The notes below the pieces were generated by a model that made no database searches, had not been told where the DNA came from, and worked only from the letters and a program-made list of their open reading frames with translations. Position numbers and translations under genes: made by a program. Of a stretch of 64,000 nucleotides of DNA, positions 14,414 through 31,200 are shown in pieces. The DNA comes from Diprion similis. Lineage: Eukaryota > Arthropoda > Insecta > Hymenoptera > Diprionidae. Within the stretch, counting starts at the first letter, position 1. Each line of letters starts with the position of its first letter. The stretch lies in the NCBI RefSeq assembly GCF_021155765.1, contig NC_060114.1, positions 14,517,501 to 14,581,500 on the forward strand. Reading direction: 5' to 3'.

Positions 14414-17400
14414 GTATTAGACAGTTTTAGTAATTTTTCCAGAATCAACTTGTGACTGTAAATATTACAATAATAACAATTCTAATCAATTCACTTCTAC
14501 ATTTTGTATATTATATTCTCATCAGATACATGGTGGAAATTGTTAATTAACATACTGCATTGAGCACTTTCACAATAATAATAATAATGATAATAATAGT
14601 AATAATAATAATAGTAATTTACAACCTGCACCATTACTGGTGATTTCATTATTTTTTTTTTCAATACAACTATATGTCTATTGTATTACGGAGACAAATG
14701 ATTCGATTTATCGTGTTGCCTAATAATCGTTATCTCTCAACATCGAACTTGTGAAATATTCAAACAATATGTTTGTGTAATTGAAATAATCTAATGCTAA
14801 CAGAATAATTACTTTTCCTTTGAGTGAAATTATTTCTATAGATTCCAAGAAGGATCATATAAATAAGATTTATTTTTGATAAACGTAATCAATATTCTTA
14901 TCCGAATCTCTTCATTAATATTGCTTTTTCAAGGGAAAGGGGGGAGGGGGGGGTGTTGGGTGTTGGGTGTTTAACACGATGATATCGAATTGAAAGAAAT
15001 TATCATCCGTGATAATGGAGACTCAGGGAATTAGAGACAAATAAATTCTTCAAAAATATAAGTCATGCAAGTGTTGAATACCCGAGAGGGTAGATAATCC
15101 ACGTACTATTGGAAAATGTCCTCATGACGTCAGAGTCATTGGTTGTCGGCGCCATTTTATCATCACATAACCTAAGTTTTTTCATTTTAATGGAGGCAAA
15201 TCGTAATTTTTGGGTTTTCAAATCACACATGTCACATAAATTCATTAATCATAATCAATAATATATCTTGTTCTATTATTCAAAGGTGAAAAAAGACTGT
15301 CAGCTTTACAGCCTGGTTGCATTAGTTTGATTTTATCCCACCAGATGTCACATTGCAAAGTGACAATTCCAATAATATACTATATTGAAATTTTTTTTTG
15401 AATATATTAAAACGAAAATTCAGTTGACCAGAACTTAATTCTACAATATTATACTATGCAATAATCATTATTACATTGTCAAATTGCTATAATAGATTAT
15501 AAGGCCACTAACGTAGGTAATTATTAAATGATTTCTTTATATTGTTATTCTTTTCTTTTCTTTTTTTTTTTTTTTTCTTCTTTTTTGGTTCACATTATTT
15601 TCAAGGCATAAAATGGCACACGTTACATTGTAGGGATATATGTATAATATAGTGTAATAGTCAAATGTACGTTAATTTATCCTGTTTTTTTTTTAATTAA
15701 GTACAATATCTTTGATCTCAAATGACTGTAATATTATTCTTATATATTAATTTATAAATATTTTATCGCTGGACGGATTCTTAAAGGCGTGAACTAGAGC
15801 GCAAAAACACACACCAATTCAAATAATATATCACACCGATGTTATCGCTTCAATGAAATTACTATCTATACACATGTATATTATACATTTATAATTAAAA
15901 ACATAAAATTCATTATCATTATTATTCTTACTATTATTATTAATATATATTGTATGTATGTAGGTATTTGTATATAGTCTCTTATCTACAATAATTTGGA
16001 TGTTGAAAATGATTATTGAGCAGATCTAGTTTTTGTATGACATGAAGTTTTAATTCGAATGTGTTTAATCGTTAATTATTATCAATCTCCGTATTTTTCT
16101 TTTTTTTTTTTGCTTTTGTTTTGCACTTGAATTTCAAACTTGAAAGAACAAAAGATTATTAAATTAAATCAAGTGATTAATTATATTCACTTTATCGAAC
16201 TGGTTTACACTTTCTACATAAATACCAAGATATTTGTATTATGTATATATACATGATATACTGCTGGTTACATTAACAACGATCACATATATTATCTAAT
16301 AATACTTGATAATATGAGCTGGTTACACATTTTCAACATCCAACTCTATACATGTGATATATTTAAATTTTTTTGAAAATATTTTGCAAAAAAGGGGAGG
16401 GACTGAGATCCTACAAAATATTCAGACAACTTTTTCTTTCACCCTCACTAATTTTCTCTTCTTTTTTTCACGTCGTCGAATAGTCGTTAATATTTGAGCA
16501 TGATTGATCTGACATTACATTCCTACAGAAGCAACTCGTTCTTTTTTTTTTTTTCTTTCTTTTTTTTCCTGGCTTTTATTTCACAAATCTAACACATCAA
16601 TTTCCTGTAATTAGCAGATTTCTCTCACGAATTAATAATTCATTACTTTCAAATCTAAGTACGTAAGTGTAATTTATATTAAAATCGCATTGAGCTTTAT
16701 TAATTAATTCATACTTTAGAAGGCTCTCTTTTTTCAATTGTCCCTAGATACGTCTAAGGGTTCAACAATATGAAGTGAATAGCGAATATTCATTCCAATT
16801 ATAAGTACTTTAATTATTGAATATCTGTACAATAGTTATTCATGTTAATGTAACAAATTTCATTATATGTATACTGATAAATACTAAATCATGTCTTATC
16901 GTTTTTTGGACGGATTTTATTGCTTGAACTTGAGTGTTTTTTTTTTTTTTTTTCACGTGTGGTACTTGTTGTTTGAGTCGGTTCTACGGTATTACTAATT
17001 GTATCTACACTAATTTAATTAAGAAAAAAATTCGATTACAATAACTAAAGATTTTTCTTCTTAAAGTTGTTAAAATTTCTTAATATTTGAAGAATATTGT
17101 CCGAAAATTTTCAACTCCATTGCCGGACATCACTTTAGATATTATACAATATTTAAATCACTATATAAAATGTATGTTTGAATTTTTTTAATTCGCGAAT
17201 ATACAATTTACTTGTGCAAATCACTCGAAGGATCGTCGTGCGTATTAAAGTTAGAGACAAAAAGGTTGTCTGAATATTTAATTCTATACATGAGCAACGG
17301 TTATAATTATTGCTGTCAGCGTAAATTTACCGCGGGATGTTTGAACCTTGAACGATAGATGTATCGTATACGTCGGGTTATTTCACGGCAATTTCACAGG

Positions 17401-17526
17401 AGTAAATCCGCCTGAATTTAGGCAATTGAGAGACAATTTTCAAGGAAATAACCCGGCGTCATTATTTTATGAAAAAAAAAAAAAAAAAAAAAAGAATTAG
17501 GAGGAAAAGAAGAAGAAATATGATGC
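14414..17526. other. Intergenic, tail-to-tail between GMC and FoxJ1
   Basis: This region presumably carries both 3' UTRs. A plus-strand AATAAA is at 15040-15045 and minus-strand AATAAA candidates lie near 16916. It contains an AAT-type microsatellite (14574-14630), G-rich runs (14936-14970) and several T tracts. One short GC-balanced island at 15115-15175 looks promoter-like (see findings). I see no coding frame. Confidence 0.6.
14574..14630. repeat. AAT/ATA microsatellite
   Basis: Imperfect trinucleotide repeat of AAT with occasional GAT and AGT variants, in AT-rich intergenic sequence downstream of the GMC gene. Confidence 0.9.
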
Positions 17527-19688
<2,162 letters not shown>

Positions 19689-20549
19689 TTTTACCGTGTC
19701 ATATCAGTATCGGCCTGTACAGACACACAAAATCTTTACATTAATCTCAGGCTCGAGTTGTGAAAAACTCTATACCTCTGACATAAACTTTTTTCTAGAT
19801 ATATATCGATGTTATTTCAAGAATAGAGTGAAAGCTCATAAAAATTCTAAGCTTTTTGAACATGATATAAATAAAATACGTGTATTAATCTGCTGATCTT
19901 TTTGATACCTTTAAATCTATGTATTAGCGGACAATCTCAGCCTGACCAACGGTTTTTTATTCAGACTATTCAGAATCGTATGCTTGTTGAGAAAATAAAA
20001 ACTAGATATCTGGAATCAACGAATTTTCATTATATTTAGGTTCCTATTCGATTACGAAAGTGCATTCACAATCGAAAAGTAAACTACGTATATGGGTGCA
20101 TATAATGAATTTATAGAAAGTGTACCTTATACTTAGAATGTTAACGCATAATTAATACCGTCAATAGAACGAGTTCTATTACGCCTATTACAGAACCATC
20201 ACAAAACGAATGCTCCAGTTACACGTAACACTTGAGTTGAAATTAATTTTAGATACCATCAGTCTTCGGTTTTAACGGCGATAGAATGGTCAATTATTCA
20301 ATCCGAACTTAAAGTACCAACACCTTGCACAGTGCGAAAAGACCCCGATCTCCTTAACACGCAATGTATAATCGAACTGTTAAAGCACATCACGTCCATA
20401 GATCGATATAATGCGTGCGTATGACCGGTACATACATAAAATCATGCGACGCAACTAGACAACCAAATCGCGATATGATGGATGCCTTTATCCGAAGCTC
20501 AAGAAATACCAAAAACAAAAGAAAGAAGATAAAATAAAAGACGACTTAC

Positions 20550-20700
20550 CGAATCAAGATTCCTCGTGGGACTTGATCAGCACATTTTAAACAATAACGC
20601 TTCTCGAACGGATCTGACGGATAAAAACGCATCCGATTCTGCAGAAGTCACGTAGAGACTAGACGCGCAACTTGCGATGGACGCGACTTCCAGATCACGA
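20550..20700 (-). other. FoxJ1: Probable FoxJ1 5' UTR exon and promoter start
   Basis: On the minus strand a consensus donor (CG|GTAAGTCG) ends at 20550, and a good acceptor (CTGTACAG) lies at 19715-19716, just before the FoxJ1 start codon. Splicing these would remove an 833-bp 5' UTR intron. The sequence upstream of the donor (20640-20960) is markedly GC-richer and CpG-richer than its surroundings, as expected for a transcription start region. The upstream exon boundary is not visible, so the 20700 end is a guess. Confidence 0.55.
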
Positions 20701-20959
20701 GGCATCGCCGGCTCAAACTGAACTCCCGCGCGCAACCCTCACGGCTTCTACCGTTACCCGCACCTATTTGTGCGCGCGTGCGATGGACAGGTGCGCGACC
20801 AGGAGCTGCCCTGGCCCTGCCTTCCTGCTTGCGTCGCAGGTGGACCTTTCGCCATCCGACCACCCGTCACCCTCAGCCACAATTTCCCAACCCTGGGCTA
20901 CCCCTACCGGAAGTTCCGTTGCTCGTGTCCCGATTGCGAGCGTAACGTTGAGCCAGAGT

Positions 20960-23900
20960 CCGTTCTCAACGAGGTGGACGATGAATTTGAACTTCCAACA
21001 TTTTTCAATCTATTTATTATTTTTTAAATTTCTCACTGAGGTAGCAGAGCTCGAGACAAAAAGAAGCAATTTTTTTTTTCGACCTCATTTTTGGCCGTGA
21101 ATTTTTGTGCTTGAGAACGTAGAATTTTGTGATAAATTCATGATTATATTAGATTGGCTCTAGTTGTTGTTGTTGTTGTTGTTTTTGTAAGGAGGGTATG
21201 GAAGTTTCGGAAGATTTTTCAGATAAAGACGACGGAAGGTAGATGTGGACGCTTTTACCAGGATTTTAGAGTGATGGAGGTACGATATCAAGGTCGGTGT
21301 GACATAGTTCCGAAAATCTCTGAAGAGTATTATTTTTTCTGTATTTGGTTTCATTTTTGTATTTTTTGGATAAACTTGAGATGTAAAAAAAAAATCGAGT
21401 TTTTCATCCAAATATCGCTTTTCTGCGACATATGTGAGAATGTTGATAAAAATAATTAACTAGAGCCAATTTCAAAAACTACGCTTACACTCCTAGGGTC
21501 GTTGATATCAAATCTCTTTCTAAGACTACTCAAACATCAAAGGCAACAAAACCACCGTTGATCAGTGTAATTCGATAATTCGATCAAATTTCGGGATTAA
21601 TCATCAGGCTGAAGTTTGTAACGTTATTGTAATTACGCATCGTTGGAAAAGTCTTTATTTTTCAATTCTAGGATTAACTAAACTTTAGCAAACTGTTACT
21701 GCAGCATCAAGAAACTCGAATTTTGTAGATTCAACTTGTACAATTGTTCTAAAGGTACGAAATAGTAATTTTTTATTTCAACGTTTCCATACGTTAACGT
21801 TTTTAAATTTGCAGTCTCGAGATTACTCTGCCTGTTTCCGATCTGCGAAAGTTTTGGTAAAAACTGCAAAGTACTTTTTCCTTGCGTTCACTCTTCGAAT
21901 AAATTTTCCTTTGTTCATCACGAACCGGTTTTTACCAGGTGACTGATCTGTCCAGTGTGCAATCAGCAGAAGTCGAAAGTGTGCTTCAGGCAATTGGGAG
22001 TCCAATTTCGAACTTGATCTCTAGAATCTTAGCTGTAAATGGTTTCGAGCTTGCAGCTATAGCTACCCTTAAACGATGTTATATCGCATGCAGATTGAAA
22101 GTTGGACAAATCGAAGGTCGCAGTGAAATTAGAATTTCGGAGGTTGATTCTCGAGTCGTTCGTCTTTCTAGATATATCAGCGGATCGATGAAAGTGTCAT
22201 TGAACCGTCTCTGCGGCATTCCTTATCTTAACGAACTTTGATCGGACAAGGATAAGAAATAATAGTTTCCAGTTTTTTTAAGATTCGCGATAAACTTGAG
22301 CATTATAAATTGCGCGGTAGGTATTTCTAATTTTTTACCCAAAAAAAAAAAAAAAAATCTGGACTGATCCACTTTGATGTTATCGCGTAAAAACAGCGAA
22401 ACGAAACCCCCTGCGCAGCAGCAACCACGAATGATATTAAAGCGTTCTAAATATAAAACCAAATCACGTGAAAGTAAGGGGGTGCATAACGTAAAGTGTT
22501 AAAACAAGAAATCTTGCGTGCTACGTTGATACGTCTTAAGGGTCGGCAACAGGGTTGGCAAGGGTTAGCAGGGTTTGTTCAAGGGGTTGGCAGTATAGCG
22601 GAACTCCTCCTGTGGGTCGATGCCGGTATAGAAAGAAAGGAGTCAGGCCAGGCTCCTGACTGACAATGAGTTCCTCTTTTCTCGTCATGTCGAATTTTCG
22701 CATTCCCATAATTTTCAATTAAAAAAAAGTGCGAAAGATTTGTACACAGAACAGTGATTAAGTTCAAAAATGTTCTACACTTTTTCCAGTATTTCATTCT
22801 ACCACATGTATCTTACTTCTATATGATGTTTATTAATTTGCAATTAAGAACTATCAGCACGTTTATCGCGTGGATAATTGTTTAAAACGCGTATCTATAA
22901 TTTTATTATAATCAATTGACCGAATCTCATTTTATCCGTAAACATGAGTACGCTTTTCGGATTTCACAAACTTTGTTAATCGTACAGATCTTCCCAAAAC
23001 GAGCGTTTCGCCATCTGTTTTTTTTGCACGGTATCAAGACTATCAAGCCATGATGAGTGATGAGAAAACGGCATATGTCGGTTCACAGTGCTGCAGCAGT
23101 CATGCGTGTAAAACTAGGTAGAAATAATTTGAATAACAAGTCTGCGACACACAAGCACACTAGTAATAGTCATTTATTTTCTAGTATATGAACGTGGTGA
23201 ACTGGCGTGTTAAACTTGTCTCACAAATGTAGACATGGTATTTACGTAGTGTGACTGACTACGAAGCAAAAATTAACACATTTTACCAACAAACGTAACG
23301 ACATTGTCGTCTGTTCGCAATGGTACAGAAGGAGAAAAAATTGCTTCCCCGATCATGTATCATTGAGAAAAAATTGCTCGGTATACTGTTGTTATTGGTG
23401 CTGAGGCTGGAGTTAGTAACGTTAACATAACGAGATATCGCGAGGAAAAAATCATTATTGCGTAATTTTCGAACGACTTTTTCTAAACATGCATCGTTGC
23501 GGTAACGATACTAACTTCAATCTTATCATTGATGATGGTTCATATAGGTATTGTGTAATTCCAGTATTCATAGACGCGTGATTAATTTTCGACAGCTTTA
23601 TTCTGCCCTTGAATCTAATCTATTTAAGCTTCACGTTTTTTCGCTTCTGCATTGACATTGATCAATTTCCCCGTTTCATTATGTATAATTTTCAAATATG
23701 GAGTTGCGATTCACAACATTTTGGATACTTCCGAAACGGCAACATTCTAGATAAATCGAGATTATTATGCAAAAAAGAAAAAAAAAAAAAAACGTCAAAA
23801 ATATCGATTTGCGGTTGATGGATAAATTTTGATAGTTTTCACGTCACTTAAGACCGGATTAATGAAAATCGATTAAGTCGATCAAGTGCAACCGCCTTGT

Positions 23901-26900
23901 CCTGCACCAGCAGCACAGGTGAAAAGGTACCGTTTGGTACTGTGCAGGGGGTCCTGGTATCTGTTTGTTCAAAGGGGTGCGAAGCATAAGGGCTCGGAGG
24001 CTTTGAGCCTTTGGGGGTGAGTGGCTATTTTGTCCGGCAGAAACGGCCGGATCGTTCGCGGGTTGGCCAGGCCGCGTGTCCGTCTGTCAGTTCGACACCA
24101 ACACAACTTGACACACACTGCCGTCGAGGTATATATAGAGAACGATCAATAATCTCCTGGGAACATCCCCCTGTGCCCAGTTCTGTAGCACCTGCCAGGG
24201 TTGCGTCAGGTTGACTCATTGTGTCGGCAGTAATTGAACAGGTTCTTTTCAATCGGTTGCTATTCCTCATCGACGTATAAGGTACCATCGATTTATCGAA
24301 ATGAGGATTTCACCACCCCTCAAACTTTCATCATGTTCGACCGTGTTTCCAGGCTTCCTAAAATTTTTGGATTCGTATGGAAATTCGATGTTCGAGCATC
24401 GTTTGGGTAGTAAAAAGTTCGTTTTTTCTGGGGGTTGAAACGGCACATCTGGAGTACCTGCTGGCAAGCACGTCGAAGTGATCATCGGAGACTTGAAAAC
24501 GGCTATAGGTCAAACTGACTCGGATACGTGGACGTGTTTCACTGGGTTGTGAAGTCCACGTAGGTACATGCATGTATACCTGTATTTGTACCCATAATAT
24601 ATACCTAACCATGCCAATGACGAATCGAATCGTAGCTACACGACGCAAGCTTCTGCGAAGTAGATTTGCAAAGCGGCGAGGCTGGTTACGAGTTTTACGA
24701 TTATTAAAGGGTTGGTATAATTGATAATGGTGGATGATTCAAGGTGAATTCTAATATTTCTGATGGAAAGTTATGGCTATACCATAGCGTGGAATTGAAT
24801 AAGCACAAACGATTGAGGAGATATACTGCGAATGGTTGAAAAAATATGAAAAGATTTTAATTTGTAATTTCATTACTTTCATACTAGCCTCTGGAACAGT
24901 TTGATTTCCATATTCAAAGCCAAATGAACAATTATAGTGGTACAACTTTCTTGAGATAAGGAATTTGAATTATCTATGAAACAAATGAAGTAACGCCTCG
25001 ACGGTTAAAAGTGGGTGCTGATTCTCCCTGAAATGTCGTTTAGAGGTATAGTTGATCGTTTGATTCGTCAAAGTAATCCTTATACAAGCTTCGATGACTT
25101 GTCTTGCCAAATTGACGAGAAATCATCGGTACTTTTACAAAATTATAAGACGAATCAGGCGGGGGGACGAATTTCAAGATTTTGATACCTAATTTTCACT
25201 TTCGTTGTCAGTCGTTGTTGAGTAGATATCAACGACTTCCGTTCCGTGGGTCCGTTTAAGCGATATCTAATGGAGATATCGGGTCGGTGAGAAAGTGCGC
25301 CGAACATTGAGGATCGTTACAATTAATTTCATAGTGCGATAGTGTTATAATACCGGCATTGTTGAATACAAATGTGCAACAATCGATCATGCAATTGAAT
25401 AAGTGGCGTCATTGATGTGCGAGGTGAACGTTAACGTTAATTGATTGAAAGATCAAGGATCAAGGAAAGAAACGATCCGATCCCCCTATCGCGTGACGGA
25501 CGGTTGATCAAATCACCCCTTCCTCATCCTCTCATCGTTAGAAATGGAAAGTAAAAAGTGCACAACAACGAGCCGAAGAAGGCTATTAGTACAATTGAGC
25601 CGGTGAAAAATCTCACATCACTTATTTTCATCCGCTCACTCACCTTCGGGCAGCGAGTGAAATCCTCGCGGAGAGAAACCAACACCCTCGGTAGCCTGAT
25701 ACACCAGCGGAATACCAAAGATGATCCTTTGGGTCCAGGATCGATATACCGTTAAGCGTAAAGCGCGTAATTCACGCGCACCACTTCCTCTTCACCCTCT
25801 CAGGGTTGTTTAAATCTACTCTTACCGCTACTTTTCCTCTCCGCAGCTTATCCTCGTGCAGGCTGCTTAAGCAGACTCCCGAGAATACCGCGGCGAGCAA
25901 TGGAACGAAACCTACGTTCTACGCTTCTTCTGGTTCACCGCTTCGCGCACCTCAATGAATCGGCGGACAGCCGTCCCTCTGGGACCAGCGCACCACCGCC
26001 TCCTGCCTCCTGCCTCCTGCCTCCTGCCTCTCGTCCGGCCGCCATCTTCTTACTCGGCGGTGGCGGTGGCCGCAGGTGTATAGCTACGGTGAATATTGAT
26101 TGGAATTCTGTCACCCTGTTCGCCGGCGCTACCTGCACCACACGACGCGATCAGGTCTCCTCCTCCAGGCGCGACGCAGCTGTACCCGCAGTTTTCCTTC
26201 CTTCCTTCCTTCCTTCCTTCCTTCCTGACTTCCTGACTTCCTCCAGTTCTTCTTTCTTCTTTTTCATTCCCCCTGTCGCTACACCTCCCCTCCTCCTCCT
26301 CCTCCTCCTCCTCCTCCTCCTCTTCTCGGTATTCAATTCTCCAGATAGTTGCTAATTCCATGGTATCATCGTCATCCGCTATATCTAGTCCTGCGATTGA
26401 CTCCTGGTTGGTTAGTTGGATCGTTGGTAGGTTGATCTTCTGCACCTTTGTTATACGAGCGACAGTCGACGCTATGCGGGTACGACGAGGCGTTCACCCT
26501 GCCTGCCTGCCTGCCTTGCTCGCTTTGTTATTTTTTCCTTATATAGGTACATGGGTATACATGCATAGCCATTTTCGTACAGCATATCTGTACACATGAG
26601 TGCGATGCATGTATAATTCTATATTTGAATATCACGAGCGGTAACCAACGCTTGTATCTGTATCGGGTGTGACATGAGATGGTTTGTAAATTATTGAAAC
26701 GATTGATTATTTTCTATGCCTATATAACCCACGCTTGGTGGCGGCGGCAACTTCCCAAGATTGAACCAACGCGTCTCGCCGTCGATCCATCATATTTACG
26801 ACACGCATTAACCCATACTGACCGTCGCCAATTCGCAATCGCTGGGTGCAGGGTACTGTTTTTAATCCATTACGGTTGTTGATACAATTTGCGAATTTTC

Positions 26901-28255
26901 CCAGAGGATATCTTATTAGTACTTATTTTTTAATAGGGTCGCTCGGCCATCTGGTTCGAAAAGATTATCAACATACAATGGCATCAAGTTTTTAAATAAT
27001 GTTTGAAGTCTTTGGGCGTCATTTTTGACTATTCACTGAAAGAATTTATGTCATTATTTGAGCGTCCGTGAAATGAAGTTTTTTTTATGGCAAATTCTTA
27101 CTGGTGAGAACCAACAGCATTTTGACCATAAATCGGCGTAATGCAAAACTCAAAATTTCTGAAGTGCTTTTGATTTTTACACAGTAAACGAAAAGTGTCG
27201 ATTTGATTGTTTTAAACAAAAACCTAACGGTTAATATCTGTGGTTTGCAAAGCAAACTTTTTTAAATGATGTATAAAGATCACATAGAATTTTTATATTT
27301 CATTTGACACTAAAAATCTGATTGTGTGTATAGTGTTTCAGGTTACACACTGAGATTAAAAACAAGTTCGTGTTTATAAAATTGTACTTAGTTCGCTAAT
27401 ATTTAATAAAGAAATATTCCAGTTTCTAGCATGTGACGTGTGAAGGAAATAGTATACTTTTTGAAATTTAGGAACGAATTATCCGTGTAATTATTCAACT
27501 CGTGTGTACAGTTCTGAATCAATTATTATTATTATTATTATCATTCATTATTTATTATTCTTACAGTACAGTATTTTAACGTTGGTATAAGCTTGTTCCT
27601 AATAAAATCGCCAGAACGAGCAATTAGGTACTTTGTACTGTTTTGGCGAACTATTTCCAAGTCATATGCATATATAAAACATGGAATTAAAACATTAAAC
27701 AATATATACAATTCACAACAATTTTCTTTTCGTGTATTTCTTTCTTTCTTTTTTTTTTTTTTTTTTTTTTAATACTTTTCAATTGTTACTCTCCGTTTTG
27801 TTTGTTTTTTTTTTACGTTTTTCTCGTCTTCTTTTTCTATGATTGAAATTCGTAATACCTATTAGAAGAACTACGGATCGTTCTGGAGATGATATCTAAT
27901 ATATGTATATTTTTACTTTGTGTAAGCGGTATGCCACAGCTGTGTTTTGCGACATTTCATATTTCTTTTTGTTTCTCACAAGATTCGTAGGAAATTATTT
28001 TCTATTATACGTAATATCTCCGCGATTTTTTTCCTCTTTTCTTCTTTCTCTACATATTTGATACAATTGAATGTCGTTCATTACCTCCTACTCGTTACGG
28101 AGTATCCGGGTTTCAAAAGTCCTTCATCAAGAGGGGCAGGGGAGGGGGCCTTTCCGTAATAAAATTATATTCCAAGGGGAACATAGTATATTATCTACGT
28201 TACTTTTACGGATGAGGTCCATGGAATGCATTTCTTTTCATTCAATTTTTCTCTC
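20960..28255. other. 7.3-kb intergenic block between FoxJ1 and MKK4
   Basis: No convincing coding gene. It sits upstream of FoxJ1 and downstream of MKK4, so it should contain FoxJ1 enhancers and the MKK4 3' UTR. Local features are a GTT run (21163-21180), GC-balanced patches at 22530-22680, 23880-24240 and 25640-26350, a simple-repeat cluster at 25990-26330 and an ATT microsatellite (27522-27542). The longer open frames here are made of simple repeats or random GC-rich sequence, with no domain and no splice logic. Confidence 0.6.
25990..26330. repeat. Pyrimidine-rich microsatellite cluster
   Basis: Three tandem repeats lie close together: (CCTCCTG)n at about 25997-26030, (TTCC)n at about 26194-26226 and (CCT)n at about 26290-26322. 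The plus strand is strongly polypyrimidine. The apparent long frames on both strands here (poly-Leu/Pro on plus, poly-Glu/Arg on minus) are products of the repeats. Confidence 0.9.
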
Positions 28256-31200
28256 TTAAGGCTGATTCGTGGTGAACGGCGTCACTCCATTGTTAGCCAT
28301 ACTGTCTAACACTCCGCTGACATACGCGGCCACGTCTATTTTCGCTTCTTCACCTTTCCTTATGAAAGGATGTTCCAAAAGTTTGTTGTATTTTGGACGC
28401 TGCGTCTCTTCCTTGATCAAACTGCAAGTAAAAACGGTAAAACAATTTAGAATCTATCTCGAATCCGAACATCCTCCATGATCGCAAAGATTTAACTAAT
28501 TTTTAAAGTCACGTCTCAGTCATTACCATGTATTTACGAAATTGACAAAATCCATTGTAAAACGATTTCCATTCTCGTTGGGTGACAAGCGCGGCGGGTC
28601 TCCTTGTACCACCTGATATAGCTGTTCGAATACCGAATTCCATTTTGGATATGGAAAATATCCAGTCGCTACTTCCATCAACGTTATCCCCAGAGACCAT
28701 ACGTCGCTCCTCACGTCATATCCTCTTGCTCGTTGGGGATCTATCCTTTCCGGCTGTAAAAGAATTTTTTCCTCGTTACGTGGCAGGATTGGAAAAAGTA
28801 GACGGTAAACTCAATGAAATTTTACACTTTTTATAACCTGCGACTTGAATGGATTTCAGATTAATATCTCTGCTGTTTAAAATTACGGTAAAATCGATCA
28901 TTTGCGAAAATGCTTTGAACTTACGTTTTTACTTGGGTCAAAATTAGTATTTCTTTAGTTATTACTCACAGCCATGTAAGGCCTGCATCCGGCGTCTCGT
29001 GTTCGGGCAATTGAATCAACCAACTGTCCAGAAATGCCAAAATCGCATAGCTTGATGTTACCACGACGGTCGAGAAGTATGTTGCTTGGCTTAACATCAC
29101 GGTGAATAATTTTGAGCTTCTCCTTAAGATAATTTAATGCCTTAACTGTAGCTACTGTGATTTTTCCCAGTATACTTTCAGGTATCCTCTCGTTTAATCT
29201 CTCATATATAAATTTGTAGAATTTGTCTAAAGACGTGTCCATTAGTTCCATGCAAATCCAACAGTCTCCCTGTTTAAAAAAATAAGTAAAACCGTCGTAA
29301 CATCACTTTAGTTAAAAGTTTTACAACAAAACGAGGTCGAAGATATAATTTCAAAATACAGGTATTATACAGTTCGACTAACTCACAATGTTGGATGAAA
29401 ATAATTTTTTTTTTTACCTGATAGTTGCAAGTTTTCTTATTAGCAAAAATTCTAGATTTAAATACATGAAACTAAAAGTTATTTACCTCTTTAAATAAAG
29501 CTCCATAAAATTGCACGATGCAGGGACACTCGTTGGATTTCATAACAACTTCCAAATCCATTAAAAGTTGTTTCTGTTCTCTTTCATCCACTGTTGAGCG
29601 AATCCTCTATGTAACGGAAAAACCAAAAATTGCATTCACAAGGAATCGTGATAAGCTTGTGCAATATTTTTTGATCTGAATAAATATTGTGAAGGATTTT
29701 TCATTGCGAATCAAGGAAAGTTATAAGTTTTGTCAAAACACTTGTATAACTGATTATGATTCGTGATGAAAATTGTTTTTACATAATTACAAAACCTTTG
29801 GTCTAAAGGAAATTATTCTTCTCACCTTCACAGCCATGACGGTATTGCTTATCCTATGTATCATCTTATTTACAGTGCCAAATCCTCCGCGCCCGATCTC
29901 TCCCAAATCTTGTAAATCCTCGCTGGTAAAATCGTATATCGTGTCAGGAGATAACTGAAGTTTTCCAGTGCTCTGCATTGATTGACACATCCGTAATTTC
30001 TCCCTGGAATAATACCTCATATGCACAGAATTACTGCAGTATGAACATCGTTGTAACTTAATTCAGTGCAATATATAATTATCTCGCATTCAAGCTTATT
30101 ACCTTGCTTTATCAGGGAGAAATTCTTGTTGCGCTGCCGGCCGAGGCCTGATCGGCAACTTGGGCAAAGGTAAGGGCAAGCTAGGGCGAGACGACCTATT
30201 ATTCATAGTAATGTCATTAAGAATTCAGTTTTTCATGCCTTTCCAAAGAATTTCGTCGTTAGTAGAAATCCGGTTGATTGTAAAATCGGCGTGGTTATAC
30301 GTTGTTACGTTCGTTAAACCTAATACCTCGAAATTCCTTGCAAACGTTTCCGAACCAAAAATTTACTCCCTCCATACACAATTGTACGAATATTTATTCA
30401 TAATATACAATTTGCGTGGTAGAATATGATTTGGAAGAACGACTCTTGCAACTCTTACTTGTCAGAGTTGGTAAAGAATATTTTTCCACATTATTCCACA
30501 TTGAATTAAAGGAGGAAAGTGTGCAATTGGTTTTTGACAACGTCGTTTACTTACGGCAATGGTTGGCATGATGACATACTGGTGGAATTGGAGTGAGTCG
30601 AGTTTGTGGAATTTGAAAAGGTCAGGCTGCTAGATCCCAGGTTCATCTTTAACGCCTGTCTTTTCTCTGTTGAATCGAGTAAACGAATAAATTAAGTTGA
30701 TGCGAGAACATGCTTAACGACAATAACAAATCAATTCAGAGGATGGATGGAATTAGAAGCCAAGTTCATGAGAGATGTGATTACAAACTCTGCAAGTTAT
30801 TAACAAAAGAAATGTCAAAGATAAGACAAAGATTAAAAAGATCTTGAAACTAAGGAACATACTCCATCAATTATCATATTGAAGTCGGTAATGCTTCATG
30901 CTGAGGAAAAACCTTTATTTCGCCATTTTGAAATCATCTGAAATTTAGTAGACCGTAATTAAACAAAATACGCTCATATTTCGAAATTTTAGTTCTTTCA
31001 AAATTGTAAAAGTAAGAAAATAGTTATTATTAGCCAATGTTTCGTTACAAGAACATTACCAACTTGAACCTCGTCTGTAATTAATGTCAAATGATGAAAG
31101 TCTTGTATGGAAGTGTGGAGATCCCAAAATATATTGTCATATGCCGTTACGGATCCTCCGAAGGAATTTCATACCATATTCAAGTAATGAATTTTACATC

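Noticed and set aside
20672-21100. 142-codon plus-strand frame over the FoxJ1 promoter
   Set aside because: GC-rich promoter sequence opposite FoxJ1; no conserved motif and abrupt change of composition within the frame.
21939-22241. 100-codon plus-strand frame
   Set aside because: No domain, no close homologue that I recognise and no flanking exons.
23885-23990. Possible microRNA hairpin (CTGCAC...GTGCAG with GGTACC inside)
   Set aside because: Pairing is too short and broken for a pre-miRNA, and no known insect miRNA seed was recognised.
24127-24140. TATATATAG TATA-like word in a GC-balanced patch
   Set aside because: No coding exon follows on either strand, so a promoter call would rest on the word alone.
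25900-26445. Long frames on both strands (151 and 131 codons)
   Set aside because: Generated by CCTCCTG, TTCC and CCT microsatellites.
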